A DNA stretch of 64,000 nucleotides. Source: Kitasatospora sp. NA04385 (GTDB lineage Bacteria > Actinomycetota > Actinomycetes > Streptomycetales > Streptomycetaceae). Location: positions 1,858,740 through 1,922,739 of the forward strand of contig NZ_CP054919.1 in the NCBI RefSeq assembly GCF_013364235.1. The letters are read 5' to 3'. Below the pieces are notes generated by a model that searched no databases, was not told the DNA's origin, and was given only the letters and a program-made list of their open reading frames with translations. This document shows positions 34,973 through 48,373 of the stretch, piece by piece (within the stretch, counting starts at the first letter, position 1; each line of letters opens with the position of its first letter). Made by a program: the position numbers and the translations under genes.

Positions 34973-36064
34973 CTACGCCTGCTTGCTCAGCGCCGCGCCC
35001 CACTTCTGCTCGACCCGGCCGAACTTCCAGAACGCCAGCGCCCCGGCCCAGGTCACCACGAACAGGCCGACGATCACGTAGCCCACCAGGTTCAGGTCCA
35101 GCGCGCCGATCCAGCCGATCGGGCCGCCGGTGATGTCCAGCTTCTCCGAGGCCAGTTGGACCAGCTCGATCACGCCGATCACCAGCGCCACGATCACCGA
35201 CAGGCCGGTCACCGTCAGGTTGTAGTAGATCTTCCGGACCGGCTTGGAGAACGCCCACTCGTAGGCGAAGTTCATGAACGAGCCGTCGATGGTGTCCAGC
35301 AGGCTCATGCCGGCCGCGAACAGGACCGGCAGCACCAGCAGCGCGTACCAGGGCAGCGAGAACGCGGCCGCGCCGCCCGCCAGCACCAGCAGCGAGACCT
35401 CCGTCGCGGTGTCGAAGCCCAGCCCGAACAGCAGCCCCACCGGGTACATGTGCCACGGCTTGGTCACCGCCCGGGTGACCCGGCCCAGGATCCGGTTCAG
35501 GAAGCCGCGCCGGTCCAGCTGCCGCTCCAGCTCGGCCTCGTCGAAGTCGCCCTGGCGCATCCGCCGGAACACCTTCAGGATGCCGTTGAACGCGCCCAGG
35601 TTGATCAGGCCGATCAGCACCAGGAACGTCCCGGAGACGCTGACGCCGATCAGGCCGGTGACGTCGTGCAGCGTCGAGTCGTCCGACTCCACCTGCCCGG
35701 CGAGCGCCCTGATGCCGAACGCCAGCAGCGCGCACAGGCCGAACACGATCGACGAGTGGCCCAGCGAGAACCAGAAGCCCACCGAGAGCGGGCGCTTGCC
35801 CTGCCCCATCAGCTTGCGGGTGGTGTTGTCGATGGCCGCGATGTGGTCCGCGTCGAAGGCGTGCCGCATGCCCAGGGTGTACGCGGTCAGCCCCATCCCG
35901 GCCCCGAACACCTGCCCGCCCACGTCGTAGTGCTTCGGCGCGATCACCGCGAGCAGGGTCACCCACCCCACCACGTGCAGGAGCAGGACGAACCCGCCCA
36001 TCCCGGCGAGCCGGATCCACTCCTCCCGGGTGAGCCGGTCGCGCAGACGGCTGGGCGCTGCCAT
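34973..36064 (-). CDS. HoxN/HupN/NixA-family nickel/cobalt permease
   Basis: 363-residue membrane permease with about eight helices. The signature RHAFDADHIAAIDNTTRK (H-x4-DH metal motif) and LGFDTATEVSLL identify the NiCoT family, supported by MSLLDTIDGSFM. Start ATG 36064 is set by GGAGGGAACCCCC; the longer ORF covers the regulatory site. A Nur-like box and a TATAAG -10 element (36126-36131) are upstream. Imports Ni(II) (or Co(II)) for enzymes such as Ni-SOD and urease; a urease locus begins at 62152 in this window. Confidence 0.95.
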   Translation of the reverse strand: MAAPSRLRDRLTREEWIRLAGMGGFVLLLHVVGWVTLLAVIAPKHYDVGGQVFGAGMGLTAYTLGMRHAFDADHIAAIDNTTRKLMGQGKRPLSVGFWFSLGHSSIVFGLCALLAFGIRALAGQVESDDSTLHDVTGLIGVSVSGTFLVLIGLINLGAFNGILKVFRRMRQGDFDEAELERQLDRRGFLNRILGRVTRAVTKPWHMYPVGLLFGLGFDTATEVSLLVLAGGAAAFSLPWYALLVLPVLFAAGMSLLDTIDGSFMNFAYEWAFSKPVRKIYYNLTVTGLSVIVALVIGVIELVQLASEKLDITGGPIGWIGALDLNLVGYVIVGLFVVTWAGALAFWKFGRVEQKWGAALSKQA

Positions 36065-36125
36065 GGGGGTTCCCTCCGGGGTGGTGACGGTGCGGTGCGG
36101 GCCTTTGAGCTGGGCCATCCTTCCG

Positions 36126-36157
36126 CTTATATGCACGCAATTGCAAGTCATGTGCAA
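36126..36157 (-). promoter_or_regulatory. Nur-like box and -10 element of the nickel permease
   Basis: On the minus strand TTGCAC-ATGAC-TTGCAA at 36157-36141 matches the S. coelicolor Nur (nickel uptake regulator, Fur family) pattern TTGCAA-N5-TTGCAA with one mismatch. TATAAG at 36131-36126 is a fair -10. Nickel-dependent repression of the permease is expected from this position. Confidence 0.75.
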
Positions 36158-36240
36158 CTGCGAGCCGGGGGCGCACGCCGGTCCGCGCCCCCCGCCGGGA
36201 CTGATCGGAAAGGTTCCTGACGGTTCGTGGGCCGAAATCC

Positions 36241-36268
36241 TTGACCCGGGTGAATGGTCCAGTCCAAT
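36241..36268 (+). promoter_or_regulatory. DasR-like (dre) box overlapping the chitinase promoter
   Basis: AATGGTCCAGTCCAAT (36253-36268) has 10 of 12 core bases of the dre core TGGTCTAGACCA. A -35 TTGACC (36241-36246) precedes it, so the operator lies in the promoter spacer, the arrangement of known chitinase promoters. GlcNAc-responsive repression by the GntR regulator DasR is the likely control. Confidence 0.7.
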
Positions 36269-36363
36269 CTAGGTGACGCGCTCACCCCAAGCGCGCAGGC
36301 TCCCACCTGGTCCCCACGGCCGCCGCACCTACCGGACAACCCCACTTCTCCGGAGGTTCCTCC

Positions 36364-38694
<2,331 letters not shown>

Positions 38695-38709
38695 CGCCGC
38701 ACCGCGCAC

Positions 38710-38752
38710 CGGCGGCCCGCCGCACCCTCCCCACGGGTGCGGCGGGCCGCCG
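38710..38752 (+). terminator. Strong hairpin after the chitinase gene
   Basis: Perfect 18-bp arms 38710-38727 and 38735-38752 with a 7-nt loop, 16 bp after the chitinase stop. No T-run. Confidence 0.85.
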
Positions 38753-38913
38753 CCGTCGCAGCCCGGCAGGGCGCGGCGGCGACCCGGACGGCGGGCTCCC
38801 GGTCGGGCGGCTCGTGGGCCGTGCCGTACGCGCGGGTTGGGGCCCGCTTGGGCACCCCTTGGCGAAACCGTGAACCGGCTGGGAGCCGGCTGGGAGTTCG
38901 GTGAAGGCGTACC

Positions 38914-38919
38914 TTACGA
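38914..38919 (+). promoter_or_regulatory. -10 box TACGAT, probable leaderless promoter
   Basis: TACGAT is followed 7 nt later by the GTG start at 38927, so the transcript probably begins at the start codon. The same arrangement occurs at 6393-6405. Confidence 0.45.
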
Positions 38920-38926
38920 TCATCGG

Positions 38927-40120
38927 GTGCCCAGCCTGACCGGACTCCCGCTGCAGATCATCGCCGCCCTGGTGGCCGTCGCCGCGTTCGCCGCCACCAT
39001 GTGGCTGTGGCCCCGGCTCGGCGGGCGGGGCTGGCGCGCCTGGCTCGGCCGGCTCGGGGCGTTCTTCGGGACGCAGCTCGCGGTGCTGGCCGCGATGGGG
39101 CTGGTCGCCAACTCGTACTTCGGCTTCTACTCGACCTGGAGCGACCTGCTCGGCCTGGACGGCAGCCCGGGCACCGTGGTCGACCACCAGCCGGGCGGCC
39201 GGGCCGTCTCGGTGACCGGCGAGCAGAAGATGTACTCCGCGCAGGGCTCCGCCCAGGACCGCTCCGGGGTGATCCAGCGGGTGGAGATCCGCGGCAGCGG
39301 CTCCGGGCTGACCGGCACGCCCGCGTACGTCTACCTGCCGCCGCAGTACTTCCAGCCCGCGTACGCGAACAGCCGGTTCCCGATGCTGCTGGCGCTGTCC
39401 GGGTACCCGGGCACGCCGGAGAAGCTGATCTCGCTGCTCCAGTACCCGGCGTCCACCCTGAAGGCCATCGAGGCCCGGGAGATGCCGCCCACCGTGCTGG
39501 TGATGATGCGGCCCACCCTGGTCGGCAACCGGGACACCGAATGCATGGACGTGCCGGGCGGGCCGCAGGTGGAGACCTTCTTCACCGAGGACCTGCCGAA
39601 GGCGATGGCGGCCTCCTACCGGGTCGACGACCGGCCCGAGTCGCGGGCCGTGATCGGCGACTCGACCGGCGGCTACTGCGCCGTCAAGTTCGCGGTGCGC
39701 AAGCCGGATTCGTACCGGGCGGCGATCGCGCTGTCCGGCTACTACGAGGTGCACAACGACCCCACCACCGGCGACCTGTTCGGCGGCAGCGAGCAGGTCA
39801 AGCAGGACAACGACCTGCTGTGGCGGCTGCGCACCCGGCCCGCGCCGCCGGTCTCGCTGCTGCTGGCCACCAGCCGCAACGAGGAGAACTACCGGCCCAC
39901 CCAGGAGATGGTGGCCGCCTTCAAGGCCCCGACCCGGCTGTCCACCATCACCCTGGACAGCGGCGGCCACAACTTCCACACCTGGACCCGCGAGATCCCG
40001 CCCGCCCTGACCTGGCTCGGCACCCGGCTGGCCCCGCCCACCCCGGACCCGGCCGGACACCCGGCCCGGCCCGCCGCGGACCTTTCACCCGCCACGGACC
40101 TTTCGCCCGCCGCGGGCTGA
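38927..40120 (+). CDS. Membrane-anchored alpha/beta-hydrolase, antigen-85/esterase D-like
   Basis: 397 residues. Three N-terminal hydrophobic segments up to about residue 60 (IIAALVAVAAFAATMWLW, GAFFGTQLAVLAAMGLVA), then an esterase domain of the PF00756 type: nucleophile Ser246 in GDSTGGYCAVKFA, and His in GGHNFHTWTREIP. Known relatives include mycolyltransferases and trehalose-linked acyl esterases; streptomycetes lack mycolates so the acyl substrate is unknown. Start GTG 38927 is inferred from the adjacent TACGAT. The last residues repeat PA(A/T)DLS because of an 18-bp in-frame tandem repeat that reaches the stop. Confidence 0.83.
   Translation: MPSLTGLPLQIIAALVAVAAFAATMWLWPRLGGRGWRAWLGRLGAFFGTQLAVLAAMGLVANSYFGFYSTWSDLLGLDGSPGTVVDHQPGGRAVSVTGEQKMYSAQGSAQDRSGVIQRVEIRGSGSGLTGTPAYVYLPPQYFQPAYANSRFPMLLALSGYPGTPEKLISLLQYPASTLKAIEAREMPPTVLVMMRPTLVGNRDTECMDVPGGPQVETFFTEDLPKAMAASYRVDDRPESRAVIGDSTGGYCAVKFAVRKPDSYRAAIALSGYYEVHNDPTTGDLFGGSEQVKQDNDLLWRLRTRPAPPVSLLLATSRNEENYRPTQEMVAAFKAPTRLSTITLDSGGHNFHTWTREIPPALTWLGTRLAPPTPDPAGHPARPAADLSPATDLSPAAG
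40070..40120. repeat. 18-bp in-frame tandem repeat at the esterase C-terminus
   Basis: Units 40070-40087, 40088-40105 (two mismatches) and a partial third from 40106 that ends with the stop TGA. Codes for PAADLSPATDLSPAAG. Confidence 0.75.
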
Positions 40121-40266
40121 CGGGGCGTCAGGGCGGGAGCCCCTCCCGACCGGACCGCCGCCGGGCCCCTCCGCCGAGGCGCACGTCACCCGTTCGCCGG
40201 GAGATTAGAGCGGCCTCATACCCCCCTCTCATCAACCTCTCAGCCTGGTCTCGGAGCGTATGGCCC

Positions 40267-42678
40267 ATGACCACGTCCAGTTCCGTTCCTCCGACCAGCG
40301 AGCCGTGGCCCGACGCCGCGAACTACCCGCCACCGGCGGTCGCGGCCGACGCCGCCGCCGGGCCGACCGAGTGGCCCGCCGCCGCGCCGCTCCCGCCCGC
40401 CGGGGCCGAACGCGAGCGGCCCGCTGAGACGCTGTTCCCGCCCGTCGCACTGCCGCCCGTCGGCCCCGAGGGCCGGTCCTCCTGGGCCGGCCGGCTGCGC
40501 ACGCTGCCCGCCCGCACCTGGCGGGGGCGCGAGGACGACCCCCGCTGGGTGCGTCCGGCGTTCCTCGGCCTGCTGCTGGCGACGGCGGTCCTGTACTTCT
40601 GGAACCTGACCGCCTCCGGCTGGGCGAACTCCTTCTACTCGGCCGCCGTCCAGGCCGGCTCGGTCAGCTGGAAGGCGATGTTCTTCGGGTCCTCGGACTC
40701 GGCGAACTTCATCACCGTCGACAAGCCGCCGCTGGCCCTGTGGCCGATGGCGCTCTCCGCCCGGATCCTCGGCCTCAGCTCGTTCAGCGTGCTGGCCCCG
40801 CAGGTGCTGATGGGCGTCGGCACGGTCGCCACCGTGTACGCGACGGTGCGCCGCCGCTTCTCCGCGCTCGGCGGCCTGGTGGCCGGCGGCGCGCTGGCGC
40901 TGACCCCGATCGCGGCGCTGATGTTCCGCTTCAACAACCCGGACGCGGCGCTGGTGCTGCTGCTCACGCTGGCCGCGTACGGCGTCGTCCGGGCCACCGA
41001 GACGGCCTCCACCCGCTGGCTGGTGTTCGTCGGCACGATGCTCGGGCTGGCCTTCCTCGCCAAGACGCTCCAGGCCTTCCTGGTGCTGCCCGCGTTCGCC
41101 CTGGTGTACCTGGTCTGCGCGCCGACCACCCTGCGCCGGCGCTTCCTGCAACTGCTGTACGGCACCGTCGCGATGGTGCTGGCCGGCGGCTGGTGGGTCG
41201 CGATCGTCGAGCTGATGCCGGCCTCGGCCCGCCCGTACATCGGCGGCTCGCAGGACAACTCCTTCCTCTCGCTGACCTTCGGCTACAACGGCTTCGGCCG
41301 GATCACCGGCGACGAGACCGGCTCGGTCGGCGGCGGGGGCGGCGGCCGGATGGGCGGTGGCGGTGGCGGCGGCGGTGGCATGTGGGGTTCCACCGGCATC
41401 ACCCGGCTGTTCGACGGCGACATCGGCGGGCAGATCGCCTGGCTGATGCCCGCCGCGCTGATCCTGCTGGTCCTCGGCCTGTGGGCGACCCGCCGCTACC
41501 CGCGCACCGACTCGGCCCGGATCGCCTTCCTGGTCTGGGGCGGCTGGCTGCTCTCCACCGCGCTGACCTTCAGCTTCATGTCCGGCATCTTCCACCAGTA
41601 CTACACGGTGGCCCTCGTCCCGGCGGTCGCCGCCCTGGTCGGCATGGGCGCGGACGGCCTGTGGAAGGTCCGCCACCGCCTGCCGTACGCCGCGGTGCTG
41701 GCCGTGACCGTCCTGGTCACCGCCTGGTGGGCGCGCCAACTGCTGGGCCGCAGCGCCGAGTTCGTGCCGTGGCTGGGCAACGCCGTGCTGGTCGGCGGCA
41801 TCCTCGCCGCGCTCGGCCTGCTCTTCTCCGGCCGGATCTCCGGGCCCGCCGGACGCCGGATCGCCACCGTCGCGGGCCTCACCGCCCTCGCCGCGGGCCT
41901 GGCCGGGCCCACCGCGTACGCCCTCGACACCGTCTCCACCGGCCACAGCGGCTCCATCGTCACCGCGGGCCCGGCCGTCCAGAGCGGCGGCTTCGGCGGC
42001 CGCGGCGGCTTCCCCGGCGGGGGCGGCGGCCGGGCGGGCGGCAACCGGACGGGCACCTTCCCGGGCTTCCCGGGCGGCGGCCGGAACGGCGGGACCGGCA
42101 CCGGGAACATGCCCAACTTCCCGGGCGGTACCGGCACCGGCGGCACGGGCACCGGCGGCGCCAACGGCATGCCCGGCTTCCCCGGCGGCAACGGCGGGAC
42201 CGGCACCGGCACTTTCCCCGGCGGCACCACCGGCGAGGACGGCCGGACCGGTCGCGGCGGCTTCGGCGGCATGGGCGGTATGGGCGCCGGCGGCATGGGC
42301 GGCCTGCTGAACGGCGCCCGGGTCTCCTCCGAGGTGGCCGAGCTGCTCAAGCAGGACGCCGACGAGTACACCTGGGTGGCGGCCGCGGTCGGCTCGCAGA
42401 ACCAGGCCAGCTACCAGCTCGCCAGCGGCGAGCCGGTGATGGCGCTGGGCGGCTTCAACGGCAGCGACCCGTCGCTCTCCCTGGACGGCTTCAAGCAGTT
42501 GGTCGAGGAGGGCAAGGTGCACTGGTTCATCGGTGGCGGCGGCATGGGCGGCGGCAGCATGGGCGGCTCCAACTACTCCTCGGAGATCGCCTCCTGGGTG
42601 GAGTCCACCTTCACCGCCAAGACCGTCGGCAGCACCACCATGTACGACCTGACCGCGACGCCCGAGTCCGGCAGCTGA
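40267..42678 (+). CDS. GT39-type (ArnT/PMT-like) membrane glycosyltransferase with Gly-rich extracellular loops
   Basis: 803 residues. N-terminal 75 residues are Pro/Ala-rich and cytoplasmic. About eleven helices follow; the first loop NLTASGWANSFYSAAVQAGSV, FITVDKPPLALWPMALSARI and the RFNNPD in LMFRFNNPDAAL are those of the actinobacterial GT39/GT83 polyprenyl-phosphate sugar transferases. An extracellular loop contains a GGGGGGRMGGGG run, and a ~110-residue Gly/Thr/Phe/Pro-rich segment (about 575-685) precedes a soluble C-terminal domain EVAELLKQDADEYTWVAAAV. Transfers sugars to wall or protein acceptors outside the cell. ATG 40267 is inferred from GGAG upstream. Confidence 0.88.
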   Translation: MTTSSSVPPTSEPWPDAANYPPPAVAADAAAGPTEWPAAAPLPPAGAERERPAETLFPPVALPPVGPEGRSSWAGRLRTLPARTWRGREDDPRWVRPAFLGLLLATAVLYFWNLTASGWANSFYSAAVQAGSVSWKAMFFGSSDSANFITVDKPPLALWPMALSARILGLSSFSVLAPQVLMGVGTVATVYATVRRRFSALGGLVAGGALALTPIAALMFRFNNPDAALVLLLTLAAYGVVRATETASTRWLVFVGTMLGLAFLAKTLQAFLVLPAFALVYLVCAPTTLRRRFLQLLYGTVAMVLAGGWWVAIVELMPASARPYIGGSQDNSFLSLTFGYNGFGRITGDETGSVGGGGGGRMGGGGGGGGGMWGSTGITRLFDGDIGGQIAWLMPAALILLVLGLWATRRYPRTDSARIAFLVWGGWLLSTALTFSFMSGIFHQYYTVALVPAVAALVGMGADGLWKVRHRLPYAAVLAVTVLVTAWWARQLLGRSAEFVPWLGNAVLVGGILAALGLLFSGRISGPAGRRIATVAGLTALAAGLAGPTAYALDTVSTGHSGSIVTAGPAVQSGGFGGRGGFPGGGGGRAGGNRTGTFPGFPGGGRNGGTGTGNMPNFPGGTGTGGTGTGGANGMPGFPGGNGGTGTGTFPGGTTGEDGRTGRGGFGGMGGMGAGGMGGLLNGARVSSEVAELLKQDADEYTWVAAAVGSQNQASYQLASGEPVMALGGFNGSDPSLSLDGFKQLVEEGKVHWFIGGGGMGGGSMGGSNYSSEIASWVESTFTAKTVGSTTMYDLTATPESGS

Positions 42679-42721
42679 CCCGGGCGCGGGCCGCCGACCC
42701 GGGCGCCCGTCCCCCGAGAAC

Positions 42722-42774
42722 GCCCGGGGCCGTTCGGACTCCCCTCCCCCAGGGAATCCCGAACGGCCCCGGGC
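42722..42774. terminator. Bidirectional terminator between convergent genes
   Basis: Perfect 16-bp arms 42722-42737 and 42759-42774 with a 21-nt loop that itself can pair TCCC/GGGA. Serves the GT39 gene (plus) and the DUF1524 gene (minus). Confidence 0.85.
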
Positions 42775-42800
42775 CCTTCCGCGTCCCTACCGCCGCGGGC

Positions 42801-43553
42801 TCAGCCGCCGCACAGCGAGAGCATGGTCTTCTTGTCGGCGGGCGTCACCGGCAGCTGGTACTTCAGCGACACCTGGGCCCACCGGATCGCGTACGAGCAG
42901 TGCACCGCGGTGTTGGCCGGCAGCCAGCTCGCCGGGCCGGAGTCGCCCTTCGAGGCGTTCTGCGAACCGTCGGCGGGGATCAGGTTCAGCGGGTCGTTGG
43001 CGATCTGCACCCGCTTGCCCTTGTCCCACTGGGCGGCGCCCTGCTGCCAGTCGTAGGACAGCGGCATCACGTGGTCGATCTGGATCTTCGACGCCTGCTG
43101 CTTGGTCCACTGCACCGTCTTGCCGGTGTACGGGTCCCAGATGGTCATCCCGGTGACCACGCAGGCGGAGCCGTCCTTGTGCTCGACGCCCTTGCCGTCC
43201 CGGGCCAGCACGTCGTCCCGCGTCCCGCAGTTGTTGTGCCCCAGCGGCACGCCGTCCACGTTGTCGGTCCACGCCGGCCCGAACTGGTCGCGGTCGTAGC
43301 CGGTCTTCGGGCCGGGGTCGGCGGTCTTCACCTTGGCGATCAGGTCCCGCCCGGCCTTCTTGTCCGCGTCACTGCTGACCGGCGCCAGCCCGGGTTTGGT
43401 CCCGTCCGGGTTCTGCAGCGGGTTCGTCCCCTGGGACACCGCCCCCGGGCTGTTGCCGGCGCCACCGCTCCCCTTCTTCCCGCTGGTGCACCCGGCGAGG
43501 GCGAGCGGACCGAGCAACAGGACGGCTACGACGGCGGTACGGCGGGATCGCAC
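42801..43553 (-). CDS. Secreted HNH nuclease family lipoprotein (DUF1524/GmrSD C-terminal-like)
   Basis: 250 residues. Lipobox LALAGC with Cys22, a Gly/Ser linker, and a DUF1524 HNH-like core: DHVMPLSYDWQQGAAQWDKG with catalytic His, then NDPLNLIPADGSQNASKGDS (Asn and His-replacing residues of the HNH fold) and WLPANTAVHCSYAIRW. Streptomycetes often encode such extracellular nucleases; it probably digests DNA at the cell surface. Its upstream region (43554-43747) holds a 22-bp repeat shared with 48628-48649. Confidence 0.9.
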   Translation of the reverse strand: MRSRRTAVVAVLLLGPLALAGCTSGKKGSGGAGNSPGAVSQGTNPLQNPDGTKPGLAPVSSDADKKAGRDLIAKVKTADPGPKTGYDRDQFGPAWTDNVDGVPLGHNNCGTRDDVLARDGKGVEHKDGSACVVTGMTIWDPYTGKTVQWTKQQASKIQIDHVMPLSYDWQQGAAQWDKGKRVQIANDPLNLIPADGSQNASKGDSGPASWLPANTAVHCSYAIRWAQVSLKYQLPVTPADKKTMLSLCGG

Positions 43554-43656
43554 GGTGTTCCTCTGCGACTGGGCGACTCTGACGGCCCACCAGGAGACCA
43601 GCCTCGCTCCCCCCGGTCAAGCCGACCGGGACGCGGCATGACGCACCTCACAAAGC

Positions 43657-43678
43657 GGGCAAATACCGACCGGGCCCG
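43657..43678. repeat. 22-bp direct repeat, left copy, flanking the propeller operon
   Basis: Perfectly identical to 48628-48649, 4971 bp away, beginning GGGCAAATACCGACCGGG. Weaker similarity continues for another ~25 bp on the lower-coordinate side (a shared GGCATGAC in both). The copy lies upstream of the DUF1524 gene and after the three-gene block. Confidence 0.8.
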
Positions 43679-43715
43679 AGCGCGATGGCATCGGACCCGA
43701 TCGATCGTGGAGCCG

Positions 43716-43735
43716 GAACCGTTCCGGGACGGTTC
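43716..43735 (-). terminator. Hairpin after the Rpf-propeller gene
   Basis: GAACCGT-TCCGGG-ACGGTTC, 7-bp perfect arms, 13 bp downstream of the minus-strand stop at 43748. Confidence 0.5.
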
Positions 43736-43747
43736 GCACCGTCACCG

Positions 43748-46592
<2,845 letters not shown>

Positions 46593-46639
46593 GGATTCTC
46601 CTGGAGCGGAGGCAGGAACAGCCCGGACGGGAACGGGGC

Positions 46640-46676
46640 GGCCCGGGGGAGGCAGAGGTGTGTCACCCCCCGGGCC
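46640..46676 (-). terminator. Hairpin between the NlpC-like and SGNH genes
   Basis: Perfect 10-bp arms GGCCCGGGGG (46640-46649) and CCCCCGGGCC (46667-46676), 17-nt loop, 11 bp after the upstream minus-strand stop. It could attenuate transcription within the block. Confidence 0.5.
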
Positions 46677-46687
46677 GGTGGTCCGGG

Positions 46688-47532
46688 TCAGAGGTTGTAC
46701 CAGCCGCCCCAGGTGGAGTTGCTGTAGTAGACGTCCTGGCTGTGGGTGAGGCCGTCGGTGGTGTGGGCGTAGAGGTAGACGTTCTGGCCGCTGCCCAGGG
46801 CGTCGAGCTGGTCGACGAGGCTGCCCGACCTGCTGGCCCAGCCGTTCCAGCTGCCCATCGCGTTGCCGTCGGTGCTGTGCAGGAGCCCGTCGTTGGTGAC
46901 GGCGTACAGGTGCACCGCGCCACCCGTGGTGGTGGCCGCCGCGAGCTTCTTGACCTGGCTGCCGTCAATAATGTTCCAGCCGCTCCAGACGCCCGCCGCG
47001 TAGTCGCCGTCGTTCTCGTGCAGCAGACCGTCGTTGGTCACCGCGAACAACCGAACCGTGTCACCCACCGCCGTACCCACCAACTGCTTGACATTGCCGC
47101 CCGTCAGGTCGTACCAACCCGTCGAGAAGGTGTCGGTCACCGGATCGAGGTCCGCACTACGGGGCGCACCGTTCTGCAGCACCGCGTACAGACGGATCTT
47201 GCCCGCCACGGTCACCGCGTCCATGTCGACGACCAGACTCCCCGGAATGGTGTGCCACCCGCCCCAGGAACCCGTGCTGTAGTCACCGATCGTCTCGCGC
47301 AGCGTCCCGTCCTGCATCACCGCGAACAGGTGCACCCGACTACCCTCCGCCGCCGCCGTCAACGAAGCCACCAGACTCCCGTCCAGCGACTTCCACCCGT
47401 CCCACCCACCACTGGGGTAGTGCCCGTCATCGATCCGGATCCTCCCGTCCGACGTCACCTGGAACACGTGCCCCACACCGTTGATCATCACGGAGGTGAT
47501 CTGGCCGCTCTGCGGAGCCAGACCCGACGGCG
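46688..47532. repeat. 845-bp duplicated propeller segment, copy 2
   Basis: Second copy of the segment at 43748-44592; most of the base differences between the copies are silent or conservative. Confidence 0.95.
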
Positions 47533-48103
47533 CGTCGTCGACGATCCTGTTGTAACGGAGGCCGAAGTAGTTGGCGAAGGTGCCGCTGCCGACGGTGCCG
47601 GTGCCCTTCTGCATGTCGTCGGCGGTGTTGGCCTCGGCGATGTAGGCGAAGGTGCCGGCGGCCTTGTTGACCCAGTGGTCGAACAGGACGATGTGGCCGG
47701 TGCTGGGGATGTAGCCGTCCCCGGGGTCGTTGTCGAGGGCGTCGCCCGGCTGCAGGTCGGTCAGCGCGACTCGGCTGGTCAGCGAGCGGACGTCGAGGCT
47801 GTCGGTGTTCTCGCTGCTACCCAGGTGCCAGGCCATCGAGACGAAGCCGGAGCAGTCGCTGCGGTAGGAGCGGCCGCCGACGTCGGTGGCGGTGGCGGTC
47901 TGGTCGTACGGGATGTTGCGGTTGTACCAGTCGTTGGCCCGGGAGAGGACCTCGCTGCGGGTGATCTGGCCGCCGACCGACGAGGCGGCCTGGGCGATGG
48001 TGGCGGTGGCCACCGTGAGGGCGGTGGTGGCGACCGCGCCGGAGGCGGCGATGGCGGTGGCCAGGGCGAGGCTGGTGAGCTTGGAGCGGCGGGAAGAAGG
48101 CAT
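46688..48103 (-). CDS. Secreted NlpC/P60-like cysteine hydrolase with a six-repeat propeller-like module
   Basis: 471 residues: long signal peptide (to QAASS near 41), catalytic domain 45-190 with RSDCSGFVSMAWHL (Cys84), TDLQPGDAL and STGHIVLFDHW (His137), the Cys/His pattern of NlpC/P60-like peptidoglycan hydrolases or amidases, then PSGLAPQ and six propeller repeats nearly identical to those of the 43748 gene. Probable role: cell-wall cleavage targeted by a lectin-like module. First gene of the block; a 460-bp leader upstream contains a 30-codon ORF. Annotation as NlpC/P60 is by motif; family assignment is moderate. Confidence 0.86.
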   Translation of the reverse strand: MPSSRRSKLTSLALATAIAASGAVATTALTVATATIAQAASSVGGQITRSEVLSRANDWYNRNIPYDQTATATDVGGRSYRSDCSGFVSMAWHLGSSENTDSLDVRSLTSRVALTDLQPGDALDNDPGDGYIPSTGHIVLFDHWVNKAAGTFAYIAEANTADDMQKGTGTVGSGTFANYFGLRYNRIVDDAPSGLAPQSGQITSVMINGVGHVFQVTSDGRIRIDDGHYPSGGWDGWKSLDGSLVASLTAAAEGSRVHLFAVMQDGTLRETIGDYSTGSWGGWHTIPGSLVVDMDAVTVAGKIRLYAVLQNGAPRSADLDPVTDTFSTGWYDLTGGNVKQLVGTAVGDTVRLFAVTNDGLLHENDGDYAAGVWSGWNIIDGSQVKKLAAATTTGGAVHLYAVTNDGLLHSTDGNAMGSWNGWASRSGSLVDQLDALGSGQNVYLYAHTTDGLTHSQDVYYSNSTWGGWYNL

Positions 48104-48280
48104 GGCAGAGTTCCCCTCGTGGCGGGTTCTGGAGAAGGCGGGGTGGTGTGCCGACCGCGCGGGGCGGCTCGGCGGTGCACCGGTGGACGGCCGTCCTGCA
48201 GGAACAGCGGTCGGTGCGCGAGGAGGAGCCCAGGTCGGCAGTGGCCGACGGGCGGGTGGAGCAGGAGGTCCGCCTGGGGT

Positions 48281-48373
48281 TCAGCCCCGGCGGAGGCCGT
48301 CTCCGCCTGCGACGACCGCGGCACCGGAGACGGGTGCGGTGACCGCGGCGGTCTTGACCGGGTGGGCGCGCAT
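48281..48373 (-). CDS. Short ORF (30 codons), leader peptide or remnant of a secreted protein
   Basis: MRAHPVKTAAVTAPVSGAAV then VAGGDGLRRG and TGA. It has an excellent ribosome site, GAGGAGAAATCGCC, directly before ATG. The beginning is typical of streptomycete export signals but translation stops after 30 codons, so it is either a regulatory leader peptide or a gene truncated early. Nothing recognisable follows before the NlpC-like ATG at 48103. Confidence 0.4.
   Translation of the reverse strand: MRAHPVKTAAVTAPVSGAAVVAGGDGLRRG

Noticed and set aside
43554-43747. Gene in the gap between the DUF1524 and Rpf-propeller genes
   Set aside because: Only short frames with no homology; the space holds the 22-bp repeat and a hairpin.
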